This document shows, piece after piece, positions 13,430-25,609 of a stretch of DNA of 60,000 bases. The notes under the pieces were generated by a model. That model searched no databases, had not been told where the DNA came from, and saw only the letters and a program-made list of their open reading frames with translations. Source of the stretch: Adiantum capillus-veneris (lineage: Eukaryota > Streptophyta > Polypodiopsida > Polypodiales > Pteridaceae); assembly GCA_014529385.2 (NCBI GenBank), contig CM043947.1:130905891-130965890 (forward strand). Reading direction: 5' to 3'. Both the position numbers and the translations under genes were made by a program. How positions within the stretch are numbered: position 1 is the first letter of the stretch; each line of letters opens with the position of its first letter.

Positions 13430-14907
13430 GTTGGTTGCCCAACCCCCGTAGCCACAATTTGGTGTACATCAGGCACTAACCCCCTGTCAAAGTATAGCTT
13501 GAGCCGTACACCATTCACCCCTATGCCTCAAATGTTTGCCGTTGGCTCTCACCAACTGATAGGTTCCATTCGAAAAGGCTTTATGCACTTTGTACGAACC
13601 CGTCCATTTCTTCTTGAACTTCTTTTGGAAGGTTAAGTCCAAGTAGCTTTCATACTTCATCACCAGATCTCCCTCTTGAATCTCCTTGTTTGGCAAGCTC
13701 TTGTTGAACTTCGCCACTCGCTTATCCCTCTGTTTCACATAAAAGTCTGCTACAGCCTCCCTATCCATTTGTAAAGCCTCCAAACTAGTGATCAGAGTGG
13801 CAATGCGCCCTGTTGAGTGGCACTGACACGCCACATACCCTTCAATGCACCTAGTTGTGCATGCATTGGCAAAACCGCTTCTTTACCATAAACCAGATCA
13901 AATGGAGTGAAGTTTGTGGCCACTTTGTAGGATGTGCGGTAGGCCCACAGACACTTCTCCAAGTTTACCTCCCACTCTGTCACCTGCTTATAAACATATT
14001 TGGTCAACATCTTCACAATCTGCCCATTGGCACTCTCTACCAGACCATTGCACTGCGGGTGATATGGCGAAGAGAAGCGGTGTTGGATACCCAACTTTTC
14101 CACTAAAGCCCGCATCAATTTGCTTCGAAATCCTTGGCCTCTGTCCGAGATTAGCACCCATGGAACACCAAAACGGCAACAAATGCTGTCAAACACGAAC
14201 TGAGCTACCACATTCGCATTTACCTCTTTGACAGCCTTGGCCTCAACCCACCTGGTAAGGTAGTCAATCGCCACTACAATGTATTTTTTACCGCTTGCCG
14301 ACTTTGGGAGTGGACCAATGGCATCCAAACCCCACTTCTCAAAAGCATCCTGGGCAATGATAGCTCCCTGGGATTCGGCTATCAGCCTCCTCTCACCCAT
14401 AGTCTGACATTCATGGCAGGTTTTGCACCAATAGTGCACATCCTTCACAATGGAAGGCCACCAAAAGCCTGCTCTCAAGATTCGAAACAAAACCTGGTCT
14501 TTACCTTGATGTCCGCTCTCTTCATGGCATTGCTCCAGCACCATTCCTATCTCCTCTTTGTACAACACCCTCCTAAGCACTCCGTCACGCCCGTAATTCA
14601 TGAGATCTTCACCTACCAGTGTGAATTTGCGGGCCTTTTGCACCACTCTTCTCTTTTGCAGCTTGGACAAACCCTCTGAACATTGCCCTATACTCAAAAA
14701 GCCTTCAATCTCCTTTAGAGTCTCTCTACCTGCATAAGTGGCTGGGGCCACATATAGGCCTGCAACATGTACCTGTACTTTGCTGCTAGCTAGTTGATCC
14801 GCCTCTTGATTCTGCTCTCTCCTCACATGTTTGAATTGGACTTCTTCAAAAGACTTCAACATCTTCTTGATGGAAAAGAACCAATGCTTCAAAGAATCGC
14901 GTTTTAC
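13430..14907 (-). pseudogene. Tat-type Ty3/gypsy integrase and end of the second RNase H
   Basis: The minus-strand frame opens with the end of a second RNase H (VRREQNQEADQLASS). The integrase zinc domain follows: HEESGHQG gives the histidines and CKTCHECQ the cysteines. The core has LDAIGPLPKS, LISDRGQGF and GLVESANG, giving the D, D and E residues, then the block FTPFDLVYGKEAVLPM. It is one of the best-preserved retroelement frames in the window. A frame change near 13,800 leads to the C-terminal domain (EGDLVMKYE, KFKKKWTGSYKV). A second near 13,520 leads to the RLKLYFD-type end. There is no chromodomain, as expected for Tat/Athila. The N-terminal side is cut off by the TIR element. Confidence 0.88.
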
Positions 14908-14956
14908 GAGTCTTACCATACCCTGAGCGACATTTTCCGAGCGAACACAGATCCGA

Positions 14957-16308
14957 GCAAACAAATTAAGAAAGTGAATCATAATACATGAAAATGAACT
15001 CAACAAGTTATAGTATTACAAACACTATCCCATTTGTTAATAACTAAACCCTACATCACAATTACTTGCCAATAATTCTCTAAATTCTTTAAGGAGTTGC
15101 TTTCGTCTCATCAATGACTTAATGTTTATCCATAACACAAATTACGTTGTCAGATCATTAATACAAGAGAATTCCATAAAAAATGGACAAAGTTTTCTTT
15201 GTAAAATGAAAAAAATTTCAAACTAACCATGGTCCATTGGACACCTCACATGAGGATTTCAAAATATTCACTTTCAAAATCATACAAGGAATGACATGTC
15301 CATTTGTCAATACTTAAACTCTAAATCATAACCACTCGATATTAATTCTAGACTCTATGAAGAGTCGCATCCGTCATTAATGAAAACATTGCGTTTATGA
15401 CGCGTTTCATAGATATGAAAGTCGTATCGCAATTGCTTCGCCATCCTTTGAGCCACTGCCTCTACATAGATCGGCAATGCACTTCCACAAACAAGCAAAA
15501 GTGAATGTAGTCAATATGCATGCACTCAAAATTCAATCTATGGATCTCATTAATAACATTAAACGTAATTCTTTCGCAAGATACATAAATGCCAAAAAGT
15601 GAAACATAACATAAAGACGCAAAACACAGAGCAAACAAAATAGGGAAGTGAATCATAATACAAGAAAATGAACTCAACAAGCTACATTTTCACAAACAGT
15701 ATCTTATTTGTTAATAACTAAACCCTACATCACAAACACTTGTCAATAATTCTCTAAATTCTTGAAGGAGGCGCATTCGTCTCATCAATTCACAATGTTA
15801 TGTATTATCCATAATACAAATTATGTTGTCAAATCATTAATACAAGAGCCTTTCATAAAAAAATTTGAACAAAGCTTCCTTTGTAAAATGAAGAAAATTT
15901 CAAACTAACCATGGTCCAATGGACACCTCACATGAGGATTTCAAAATATTCACTTTCAAAATCATAGAAGGAATGATATGTCCATTTGTCAATACTTAAA
16001 CTCTATATCATAAGCACTCGCTAATAATTCTTAGACTCTATGAAGATTCGCATTTGTCATCAATGAAAACATTGCGTTTCTGACGCATTTCACATATACG
16101 CAAGTCGTATCTCAATTCCTTCGCCATTCTTTGAGCCGTTGCCTCTGCATAAATCGGCATTGCACTTCCACAAACAAACAAAAGTATATGTAGTTATTAT
16201 GCATGTAATCAAAATTTAATCTATGGATCTAATAACATTAGACGTAATTCTTATGCAAGATACATAAATGCCAAAAAGTGAAACACAACATAAAGATCAA
16301 AAACACAA
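14957..16308. repeat. Tandem duplication at left end of the TIR element (2 x about 674 bp)
   Basis: The copies start at 14,957 (GCAAACAAATTAAGAAAGTG) and 15,631 (GCAAACAAAATAGGGAAGTG). They stay alignable through TGGTCCA-TGGACACCTCAC, CAATGAAAACATTGCGTTT-type and ATACATAAATGCCAAAAAGTG blocks, ending near 16,308. The second copy starts with a remnant of the inner TIR motif, so the duplicated unit included part of the terminus. Confidence 0.9.
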
Positions 16309-16322
16309 AAGTAATGTCAATG

Positions 16323-17455
16323 TCATAGTAGGAGCGAAGTCTCACTAGTCATCATAAGGGTCAACACGGATGGCATGTCACCCTCATCCTCAACATCCAG
16401 AGAGGTAGATGCCTCCTCTCGGCTTCGCTTTTTAGGGAAAAGCAAGGGAACCACATAGTCTCTAATAAGAGACTCATCGGTGTCAAGCGCAGCACATGCT
16501 CAGATGATAAACATGCAGCCAAAACGGAAGCTGTACCACACCCAAGCTCCAAGAAAATACCTCCACGTCGACAAAGCAGCTCAACAAAAGCTGCAACCAA
16601 AGCCTGGCTCCGCTGCATCTCACCCCGCCAAGGCATCCCTGATCCTGATCTAGCTAAAGAAGGCTCCGGAAAATGGTGTGTCATGAACGAATCTGAAGGT
16701 TGGATACCCAAGCGAGAGAACATAGTGGTGCTTTCAGCCACAAAGCATGCTGGCTGCATCCCAATCCTGTGTACCATAAGTAGCATAGAGCACTGGCACT
16801 GCAAATCAAATTACAAAACCACAACATTGAAGAAACATTGAAGAAAGAGCCTCAACAAAACTATACAATACTGAGGTGAAAATAATACCTGAATTCGACC
16901 AGATAAACTCTCAACATATCTATATGAACTATGATGGAGCACTATAATGCGACGATGTACCACCATCTCTGAAGCACGACAGAACCTCTCCACCCATCCA
17001 ATAACCTCTCCTATTCATAGGTTCTTGTAAGAAAAAACTACCGATATTATGAAATAATATTAATGCAAGTAATCAAACACAACACAAATACCTGCAGTAG
17101 AAGCCATAATAAGCAGCCATCCAGAATCTGCAAGTGTAGAAAAAGTCAAATGGATAGCAGATCGTACATGCTCCTTAGTGCAAATATCCCAACGAGATGG
17201 AGAAGTAGAACCAATATGCAATCCACCAAAAGGAAGATCCAAGAAGACAAAATCTGCGGCCCACGAAACAGACTTTCCCCCCCGAGTGTATGGCACACCG
17301 CTTGAGCAAACTCGAGACATATGTTGATGCACAAGATTCCACGATGCATTGTGAGTACCCTCTCTATAGTATCTCCAACCAAACATTGCTTGTAAAGATG
17401 CACGATAACATGTAACATGTATGACTAGAACCTCTTTTGTGCATAAAAACAAATT
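16323..17455 (-). pseudogene. Permuted SAM methyltransferase-like gene, three exons, one frameshift
   Basis: The minus-strand exons are 17,455-17,092, 17,010-16,889 and 16,798-16,323. Both introns (about 81 and 90 bp) have GT/AG borders and keep phase. Exon 1 has ADFVFLDLPFGGLHIG, in the position of a D-P-P-[YFW] catalytic motif IV, followed by STLADSGWLLIMAS, which resembles a late strand with a Gly turn. Exon 3 has FLELGCGTASVLAA, a classical SAM-binding motif I, then ALDTDESLI, motif II-like. Motif IV precedes motif I, the circular permutation of beta-class amino-methyltransferases. A one-base deletion near 16,500 separates ELGCG from ALDTD. No initiator ATG is seen, so upstream exons are probably missing. 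The substrate is unknown. It looks like captured cargo or an element gene, recently broken. Confidence 0.65.
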
Positions 17456-17528
17456 CTAGAAACATTGGTTTAAACATGCACGTTGACATGCAGGTCTTTA
17501 AGTTGACGTTCAATAAAATACACAATCA

Positions 17529-17674
<146 letters not shown>

Positions 17675-17823
17675 CATACAAAGGCTCGCTTTCCACTTGA
17701 AGCCACTGACGCGATTTGCTGAGTCCTGATGCTGACGCGATTTGCCGAGAACTGCGCTGCCGAGACCTGCCGACTTGAGCCTGCGTACTCTGCTCCCAAA
17801 GACCTGAGTACTCTGCTCCCAAA

Positions 17824-17845
17824 GAGCGCACGTTAACGTGCGCTC
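17824..17845. promoter_or_regulatory. 22-bp perfect palindrome between divergent genes
   Basis: The centre reads GCACGTTAACGTGC, and the full 22-bp site is perfectly self-complementary. It contains two ACGT cores like those of bZIP/bHLH sites and lies about 125 bp upstream of the SOUL-like ATG. Upstream, TACTCTGCTCCCAAAGA-type motifs are repeated at about 17,788 and 17,810 and again near 19,275. A regulatory role is inferred. Confidence 0.5.
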
Positions 17846-17969
17846 ACTGCTCTGCCATTCACAATGCAGATACATTCACTTGTCATTCGCAAGGTAGGAA
17901 CTAAGTGGGAATTACTCATTACTCAAAACATTCACTCGGCTCCTCTTCTTCGCGTAGAAGTTGTAGAAG

Positions 17970-18233
17970 ATGGCGGGTATGAGCTCTGGCATTCTGAAAA
18001 TGGCAATGGCGATAGTTCTGATGATGAGTCTGGTGGGGCAGCTCCCGCGGGTCCTCGCAGAGCAAGCAGGGTTTGAGCAGCTCCACGTGCGAGTCCATTG
18101 AATGCCCTGCGTACGAAGAGCTCTATGAAGCAGATGAATTCAGCGTGCGCCTCTACAATGGCACTGTCTGGATGGCCACATCTGCCATTGAAGACACCTC
18201 CTTCTACAACGCCACTTGTGTCGGCTTTCTCAA
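17970..18233 (+). pseudogene. SOUL/heme-binding-like first exon with secretory leader, frameshifted
   Basis: An ATG at 17,970, with an in-frame TAG two codons earlier, starts a hydrophobic leader (M-A-M-A-I-V-L-M-M-S-L-V-G) ending near V-L-A, a plausible signal peptidase site. After a frame change near 18,050-18,080 the sequence reads CESIECPAYEELYEADEFSV, then RLYNGTVWMATSAIEDTSF and ATCVGFLK. This matches the N-terminal block of plant SOUL heme-binding proteins (C-P-x-Y-E..., [LE]-R-L-Y..., VWM). It ends at a good donor, CAA|GTAAGTG. The next exon is not certain: an acceptor near 19,004 opens a phase-compatible frame with an A-P-F-T-L-P-V stretch that only faintly recalls the family's P-M-T-A-P-V. 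It is probably a captured gene fragment. Confidence 0.65.
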
Positions 18234-18323
18234 GTAAGTGTCTGTGCGTATCTAGAGAGAGGGGAGGGTGTCAAATATTTATCTGCGTGTGGTTAGGGAT
18301 TGATTTGCATGCACACACATGGC

Positions 18324-18757
<434 letters not shown>

Positions 18758-19477
18758 CCCTAAATTATCCGTGTTGCATTTCTCACAGTAGAAAAAAGCA
18801 CAGCTTGTCTCCCCATGAACTTGATGTGCATTGTGTTGCCAACCTTGCCTTGTTGCTTCACATGTCGATCTATCCAAAAAGCTCCTTGCTTGCCACTTTG
18901 AACATACCTTCCTTTCCTAAAGAAAAAATGGGTTGACGTAAATGGGTTGACGTAAATGAGTTGGAAACAATAATGAACCCCTTCCCTCTCTCTTGTCTGT
19001 GGACAGTTGGCTTGCGCCTTTCACCCTTCCTGTACGCTATGTCTCCACATTGGAGGGAGGTATTGCCCTTGCATTCTCCCTCAAGCTCAAACGGCAATTT
19101 ACTTCTTGGGCACTAGTTTTTATTTTGTTGAAAAGAACCTGAGTACCACAGTGTTTACCAAAAACCTGAGTACCACAGTGTTTACCAAAAACTATTGTTG
19201 GAAAAAAGTAGAGCTTTGAAAATCTACTAGTTTTTAGAGAAATTTAGCCGGTTTTCTGTGAAGAGTGTTGAGTAATCTGCTCCCAAAGACCGCTCACTGC
19301 TCACTTTGGGCTATAAGAAGAACTGAGCCTGGTCGAAAGATGACTTGCTTTGGGATGGTTGATAATCAGAGTGTTAGATGTGCACGATACATCAATGAAG
19401 GGAATGACGATGTCACACGTGGAACTGCTGCTCCATGCTTTTGGGGACGCAGAAAGTATCCTGCCTCACGCATCTTT

Positions 19478-20487
19478 TGGCTTTGCCTTGTAAGGAATTG
19501 CGTGAGTTCAGCTCCTTAGTATGCTCTCGACTATATTTTGTTAAAAATTATAGGTCGTCAATAGCAATGTGTTTAAATGTCTACACTGTTTTTGCATTCA
19601 ATACCAACAATCGTGGTAAGGGAGTTCATGGTTTTGAATATATTGGCTTTACCTGTACGACAACACAGTTCTAAATCATATGGGTTTACCTCGTAAGAGG
19701 CACGATAAACTATTAATTTATTTCCTTGGAAACTATTGGTCATCAACAAATATGTGTCTAAATGTTTTCAATGTCTTTGCTCGATTTAATGCTCACTCAG
19801 ATTTGCTCGTTGCAGTAGTTTTTTGTGGGCGTTTACATTAACTATCAATCACCATCTTAGGAGTTTTTAGGTTGCAATTTTGAATTTTTGGGATACGTCG
19901 AACATATAAGGCTTCGAACATATAAACTTTCCATGTATTTAGTATATTGTGGTCGTTTTTTGTTGGCATTTGGATTTACTATCAGCTTCTATCCTAGGAG
20001 TTGACAATTTTTGCATCTTTTGGCTTTACCTTGTAAGGAATTGCGTGTAAGGAATTGCGTGAGTTCAGTTACTTAGTATGCTTTCGACTATATTTTCTTA
20101 AAAATTATAGGTCATCAATAGCACTGTGTTTGAATGTCTACACTGTCTTTGCATTCACTACCAACAACCGTGGTAAGAGAGTTCATGGTTTTGAATATAT
20201 TGGCTTTACCTTATACGACAACATAGTTCTAAATCATATGGGTTTACCTCGCCAGAGGCACGGTAAACTACTAATTTATTTCCTTGGAAACTATTGGTCA
20301 TCAACAAATATGTGTCTAAATATTTTCAATGTCTTTGCTTGATTTAGTGCTCACTCGGATTTGCTCGCTATATGAATCCTTTGGGTTTTCCTTGGAAACT
20401 ATTGGTCATCAACAAATATGTGTCTAAATGTTTTCAATGTCTTTGTATTTGTTTGCTCGGTTTAGTGCTCGCTCGGATTTTCTCGCT
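19478..20487. repeat. Triplicated right end of the TIR element
   Basis: A block of about 340 bp starting CTTTTGGCTTT and ending at GCTCACTC-GGATTTGCTCG occurs at about 19,478-19,815 and 20,018-20,370 (period about 540 bp). A third, shorter copy (20,371-20,487) runs from CCTTGGAAACTATTGGTCAT to the true terminus. Each copy ends in a TIR-like GCTCG...TGCTC-CTCGG motif. Short frames inside are conserved between copies only because the DNA is; no protein family was recognised. Confidence 0.85.
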
Positions 20488-20514
20488 CGGAGATTGGGAT
20501 TCTTCGCGTTGTAC

Positions 20515-21880
20515 CTACCATTGGCCTAATAGTTGCTTGATGACTAGCAATGCATCTCCTTTCACCACCAACCTTGAAATGCCGAAGTCTATGCACTGCT
20601 TTAAACCCAAATGCAGAGCGAGATACTCTGCCTCATTATTGGTGTGGACGTCCTCTAAATCATACGCCTTTGAAAATATTGTTTTGCCATGTGGGTCGTG
20701 TATCACCACACCTCCTCCTGCTTTCTGCACTACCCTTCGATATGCTCCATCGAACCACATAGTGAAAGCATCTTCCAAGTCGGGTTCCTCCTTAGCTTCA
20801 TCTCGTACAACTCTTGGATAGCCTTGCTGACAAGAATGTCTGCCAGGTGAGACCAACTCGTGTGATCCACCTTAAACTCGAACTCGAACTCCTGTAGCTC
20901 CAACACCCACTTCATAATCCTTCTTCCTGGCTTCAAATGTAGCACTACCTCTGGCAGTAGATTGTTAGCCGTCAACACAAAAAACTTACACACAATCAAA
21001 TGGACTTTGAACTTCCTGCAAGCAAAGACTAGAGCCATCACCCACTACTCCGCCTCGATGTAGGTAGCCTCTCCTGGGCTAATAACCCTGCTCTCAAAGT
21101 ATATCGGCTTGTAGCTTCTCCCTACCTTTTGCAATAGAACTGCTCCAATAGCAACTGTGCCCACTGTCATAGACACATAAAAGTCGTCCTCTCGATTGGG
21201 AGGACACACCGCTGGCAATTGGCATAAAATATCCTTGACTCTATCAAAAGACTCATGAGCTTCCCCATCCCATTCATAGCCATGCACTTGTTGAGCCCTC
21301 GTTTGAAGAGGATGCACATATTGCGACAACATCCAAAAGAAACGTGACAAATACTTCAACTTATGAACAAATGAAGCCAAACCTTGAGCATCTGATGGTG
21401 GCTCCATCAACACCAATGCCTTCACCTTCTCAAGATCTGCCTCTATACCGTTTTGCGACACTACATTACCTAACAGCTGCGCTTGAGGCTGTGCTAGCTT
21501 GCACTTTTTGGGATTTAGCTGGCCTCCTTCATCAAGCCTTTGAAAGCATAGTTGGAGCTTCGATAGGTGCTCCAACCTTGAACTATAGCAGCCGATATCA
21601 TCCATGAAGACCCTAATAAAACGGCCCAAGTATGGACCAAATACCCCGTTCATCCAACCTTGGAAGGTAGCGTATGCATTCACCAATCCGAACGGCATCC
21701 TGCGGTAAGCAAAACAGCCCCATGGAGATATGAATGTGGTCTTCAATTGGTTTTCAAGCACAATCCCTATCTGGAAGTACCCTGAAAAGCCATCCATAAT
21801 TGAATATCTCTCATGCCCCACCACCTGGTTTAGGATTTCGTCTTGAAACGGCAAGGGGTAGTGATTCCTCTTGGTTACAA
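20515..21880 (-). pseudogene. Tat-type RT, RNase H and second (archaeal-type) RNase H
   Basis: The minus-strand RT reads HYPLPFQDEILNQV, SIMDGFSGYFQI, TTFISPWGCFAYRRMPFGL and FMDDIGCYSS, so the catalytic D-D pair is intact. The connection and first RNase H follow (QLLGNVVSQNGIEAD, GAVLLQKVG, PIYFESRVIS), with a stop near 21,045. After RHLADILVS-type linker sequence comes a second RNase H: MWFDGAYRRVVQKAGGGVV, NNEAEYLALHLGL and VVKGDALLVIKQLLG. A second, archaeal-type RNase H is the mark of the Tat lineage of Ty3/gypsy. It is interrupted near 20,504 by the TIR element. The N-terminal third of RT is missing at the junction with the chromovirus gag-protease. Confidence 0.88.
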
Positions 21881-23729
21881 GTGGTATAGTACGACCAAAC
21901 TCATTAGCATCTATATACATGTTCTTTTCCCTGTAGTGAAATAGATTCTCCTTTTAGGGAACTGCATGTTGGAAGCCATGCGGTTGAACCATGGTGCCCC
22001 TAGGATAGCATCCTCTTTGTGGAGAGGAGAGATTGAGAAGTCTTATTTGTCCATATAGCTTTGGACATGAAGCCTCAACTTCCCAATCAAGGTAGTAACG
22101 AAGGCTTGCTGTCACTTGAAAGCTGTGTTAGCCGTGACAGTATCTCCCATCTCAAAAGCTTGAATGCCCAACTTGATGGCCAAATCCATTGATATGAAGT
22201 TGTGAGCAGAGCCAAGGTCAAACAGGATGAAGGCATCATGCTCCCTTACCTTTTCCCAAGCATAGAAGAGAGGTGATCCTTTGCAATGAGCATCCTCATT
22301 TGGAGATTCAATGGTGGAAGCTCTAGGAGTCTCATTGCGAGCATTTCTCTTGGAGCAAGAACGATAGCCATGTCCTTGCTCCCCACATTTAAAACATTTA
22401 TGATCCTCGCAAAAAGCTTCAAGATCTTCAGGGGAGAGTTTGTTTTTACCTTTGTAAAATCCCTTCTCCTTGGACCGATTGTTGTTGTTGTTGTTGGAAT
22501 TTCCTTGGGAAGAATTTTGGGCATTGGTTTTCCCCTTTGCATCACTCTTGTCTTTGTTTTTCATGGGCTTGACATTATGTCTAGCCCCTTGTTGTAAATT
22601 GATGCACAAAGAAACCATGGTGTGGTGGATTACTTCGGTGATAGAACCAAGCCATTGAGAGTTGACATACTTTGCCATCTGATCTTTAGGTAATCGCACA
22701 TAAAATTGTTGCTTTTGCTTGGCAAAGTCTATCTTTTGAAAGACAATAGCCTTGAGATGTAAATCCAAAAACTTGTCTACATATTTGTGGATAGACTCAT
22801 GAGAGATAAGCTTCAAACTGGCCCATTTAGTCAGCACGTTGTCCTTTGCATTGCTTGAAAAAAATTGCTTCATGATGGAAACTCGTAGAGTTTTCCATGT
22901 CTTTGGGGCTTTGCCGTTGCCACAAAGTCTAGCCCACCATTGACGTGTCGATTTCTAGAAGTGCATAGCTAGATGGCGTAGCTTGGAGGACTACATGAAT
23001 CCCTCGTATCCAAAGGCCGCATCAAATTGCTGGATGAAGGTCAATACTTTTTCGATGGCACCAAAGGTACCATCATAGGTGAGAAAAGAGATACTCTTTC
23101 CTCCCTCTTTGAACTTCTTGAGATTTTGTGACCTTCACCATCATGCAGGGTAAGATTTGTGATGTCCTCCCCTCTTGTATTCTCTGGAGAATAGCCATAG
23201 CTTTCATCGGAAGAGGGGAAGCTGAAGAAGAAGGAGAAGAGGGTAACCTCTTTTTTGCCCTTTTCTTCCTTTGTTTCCTCTATTCCCTTTTGAAGTGACA
23301 AGGAGAAGAACTTTGTGTTGATTGTTTACTCTTGGTAGGAGTTGGCGATCCACTAGACCGCCGGCTTCATGGAGACACATCTTCAGAGGAACTTAAAGAT
23401 TCATTACTTTCTTGGTCTTTGGATTCCTCCTCTTGTATGGGAGAGAGTCTTCTTTTGGGGGTCTCTCCAAGAGGCCTCCTAAGCTCTCTCTCCTCTCAGA
23501 GAGGAAGGTAAATCCCATAAGTGCAAAGTTGTTGAGTAACTTTGTCTTGCAAAGCAGGGTTGCCCATAGCTTGCTGCAACCTAGTAACAAGATAATTGAC
23601 AAACATGGGGGCATCATCATTAGCGCCTTCATGTGCAAAATCAAATTTATCAATGTTCATTCTACTCTCTTGGTTAATGTCAGCCATGTCAACCAAATTT
23701 GTGTTCTTACTTAGTGTAGTCTTTGGCAA
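21880..23729 (-). pseudogene. Chromovirus gag and protease (element 2, 5' half)
   Basis: The minus-strand gag starts near 23,729 (DKFDFAHEGANDDAPMFVNYL follows a few residues in). It continues in pieces through FIQQFDAAFGYEGFM (about 23,000) and the capsid block RQWWARLCGNGKAPKTWK. A frame at 22,873-22,112 carries an intact knuckle CFKCGEQGHGYRSC (C-x2-C-x4-H-x4-C). The protease shows ILFDLGSAHNFIS: the Asp is present, but D-S-G reads D-L-G. Protease sequence continues past a TGA with ILGAPWFNRMAS. Then, after a frame change near 21,920, MYIDANEFGRTIPLV leads straight into the Tat RT. Gag is homologous to that at 59,244-60,000. Confidence 0.82.
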
Positions 23730-23959
23730 TTCAAAACCTTAGTTGCTAATCCTCTTAGCCTTTGAAAATCAGCACTTAAGTGTCTACACCCACGGCTTGA
23801 ATTGGTTAATTATAAAGAGTAGTGGAGTGGGTCTAGTATTGCAGAGTTCCATGGAATAGCTCTTTTCAGACTTCTTATGGCTCAATAATGGTAAAGCCGT
23901 AGGCAAATCTAAAAAGACTCCATTATTAAGACCAAAGCTCTTGAGGTGTGTACCATATC

Positions 23960-23970
23960 CTCTGATACCA
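23960..23970 (-). other. Primer-binding site, initiator tRNA-Met type
   Basis: On the minus strand, TGGTATCAGAG follows the 5' LTR end (ACA, then one T). This is the usual plant LTR-retrotransposon primer site complementary to the 3' end of initiator tRNA-Met. It fixes the inner border of the LTR and the orientation of the element. Confidence 0.88.
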
Positions 23971-23971
23971 A

Positions 23972-25609
23972 TGTAATGGTAATGGCCTATGAACTTTGAG
24001 AGCAGCAAAATTAGGAAAATTAGAGAAAGCACTTTTGTGAGATTACTTTGAGAGCATAGAGGGTGAAATTAATTGATGGTAGCAACGTAACCATAGTACT
24101 TAGCTAACTTGGTATAAACAATACTTTTGCAAGAGAGAGAGTTTAGAGAACATGACAATAGTTGAGGACCGAATTTATGTGGAGCCGGGCTCCAATAGGC
24201 ATTTGCATTATAGTTTCTCCCATCAAGAGAGATTTGATACACTACAATCTTTGCGTTCCTTGTGACCTAGATGATGCAATGAAGATGGAAATCTTCATGC
24301 ATCACGAACTTAACATAAACTTTTCAAAATTCATTAACTATCCCAAGCCTCAGTCCCGAGGCCTCAAACACCTTCGAAGGTGGAGAGAGCTAGTGGGGAA
24401 TGAGGGTAGGGAAGAGGAAGAAGAAACATTCCATAGGAGAAAGAAGTAGTTCCTCACTTATCATCATGAAGAAACATTCCATAGGAGAAAGAAGTAGTTC
24501 CTCACTTATCATCACTCTTCTCACTAGCATACATAATAGCATAGTAATGAATATGGATAAGATGTAAAGCTTAAGCATTGAAGCATGGCTCTTGGTTGAA
24601 TTTGCATTCCATAGCGAAGAGTGTTGGTATAGGCTCTCAAGTTCTCTACTAGCTTGAAGAAGGAGATGGAGCTCTTGCACTTTGCACTTCACACAATGAG
24701 TGTGTGTGTGGTAGAGTATACCCCCCAAGTAGCCCCACTTCTTGATTTGGTCAACCCCCCCTTGTATCTCATGCTTGAAGCTCATTGGACCTTCCCAGGC
24801 CTAGCCACTCACCTACAAGAATCATATCAAGAAACAAGGGTATTCTTGGGACAAGTGTCCCCCTTTCCCCTTTGAGAGAGAGAGGAATGCAAAAACAATT
24901 AATTAAATCTACTAAATTATCATTGGACCCCTTGGGAGGCCAACCAATAGGCTTTAGGCACACCATAAGGGCAACATGAGGAGGAGATTGACAAGTGTCC
25001 TATTTTCTTTCTTTGTACCAAGCTTGCCTTGTGTGAGGGTGTGTGTGTTCTCTCACTAGCCCCCTCTTGTAGGGATCACCTCCTCCTTATAGGGATCTTT
25101 TTGACTTTGTGGAACACCTTACCCTCAAGTACCTTAGTCAACAAGCATGACAAAGCACCTCAAGCTTGGGTAGTGTTCCCACAAGAACCTCAAGCTCCCT
25201 ATCGGCAAGCATGATAAGCACCTCAAGCATCTTAGTCAGCAAGCATGATAGGCACCTCAAGGAGACCTCAAGCACCTTAGTCAACAAGCATGACAAGCAC
25301 CTCAAGCTTTGTCTGGGTTCCTACCTCAAGCTTAGCCCTAGCTTACCTAAGGTCAAATGACTTTTAGCACTAATCTTTGAAGGTCTTCAATGAAGCTAAC
25401 CCTAAGGTATTTTAAGCTCCCTTGACTAGCCTTGCTCTTTGACATACCATCTCTCATTTGTGCCCCTTTACCATTGGCCCCGTGTCAAGATAGACCTGAA
25501 AGCACATGTCTATATTCTGAACCTTGTTCCCATCTATTCTCCCACATTAGATGATCAATTTAATATGAGAAAATCATTTGGGTTGGTTAAATATTAGATT
25601 TTTAAGACA
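23972..25609 (-). repeat. 5' LTR of element 2 (about 1.64 kb)
   Basis: The LTR starts on the minus strand with TGTCTTAAAAATC at 25,609 and ends in ACA at 23,972, next to the primer site. It is homologous along its length to 55,964-57,537. Shared blocks include TTTCTCCCATCAAGAGAGA, ATGAAGATGGAAA and GATCA-TTTAA-ATGAGAAAATCATTT. Internal changes are a perfect 48-bp tandem duplication (units at 24,420 and 24,468) and a degenerate array of AAGCATGA-AAGCACCTCAAG units at about 25,128-25,317. Confidence 0.88.

Noticed and set aside
19007-19674. Frames between 19,000 and 19,700 as further exons of the SOUL-like gene
   Set aside because: One acceptor near 19,004 is phase-compatible, but the protein similarity is too faint to extend the gene, and the right part belongs to the duplicated element end.
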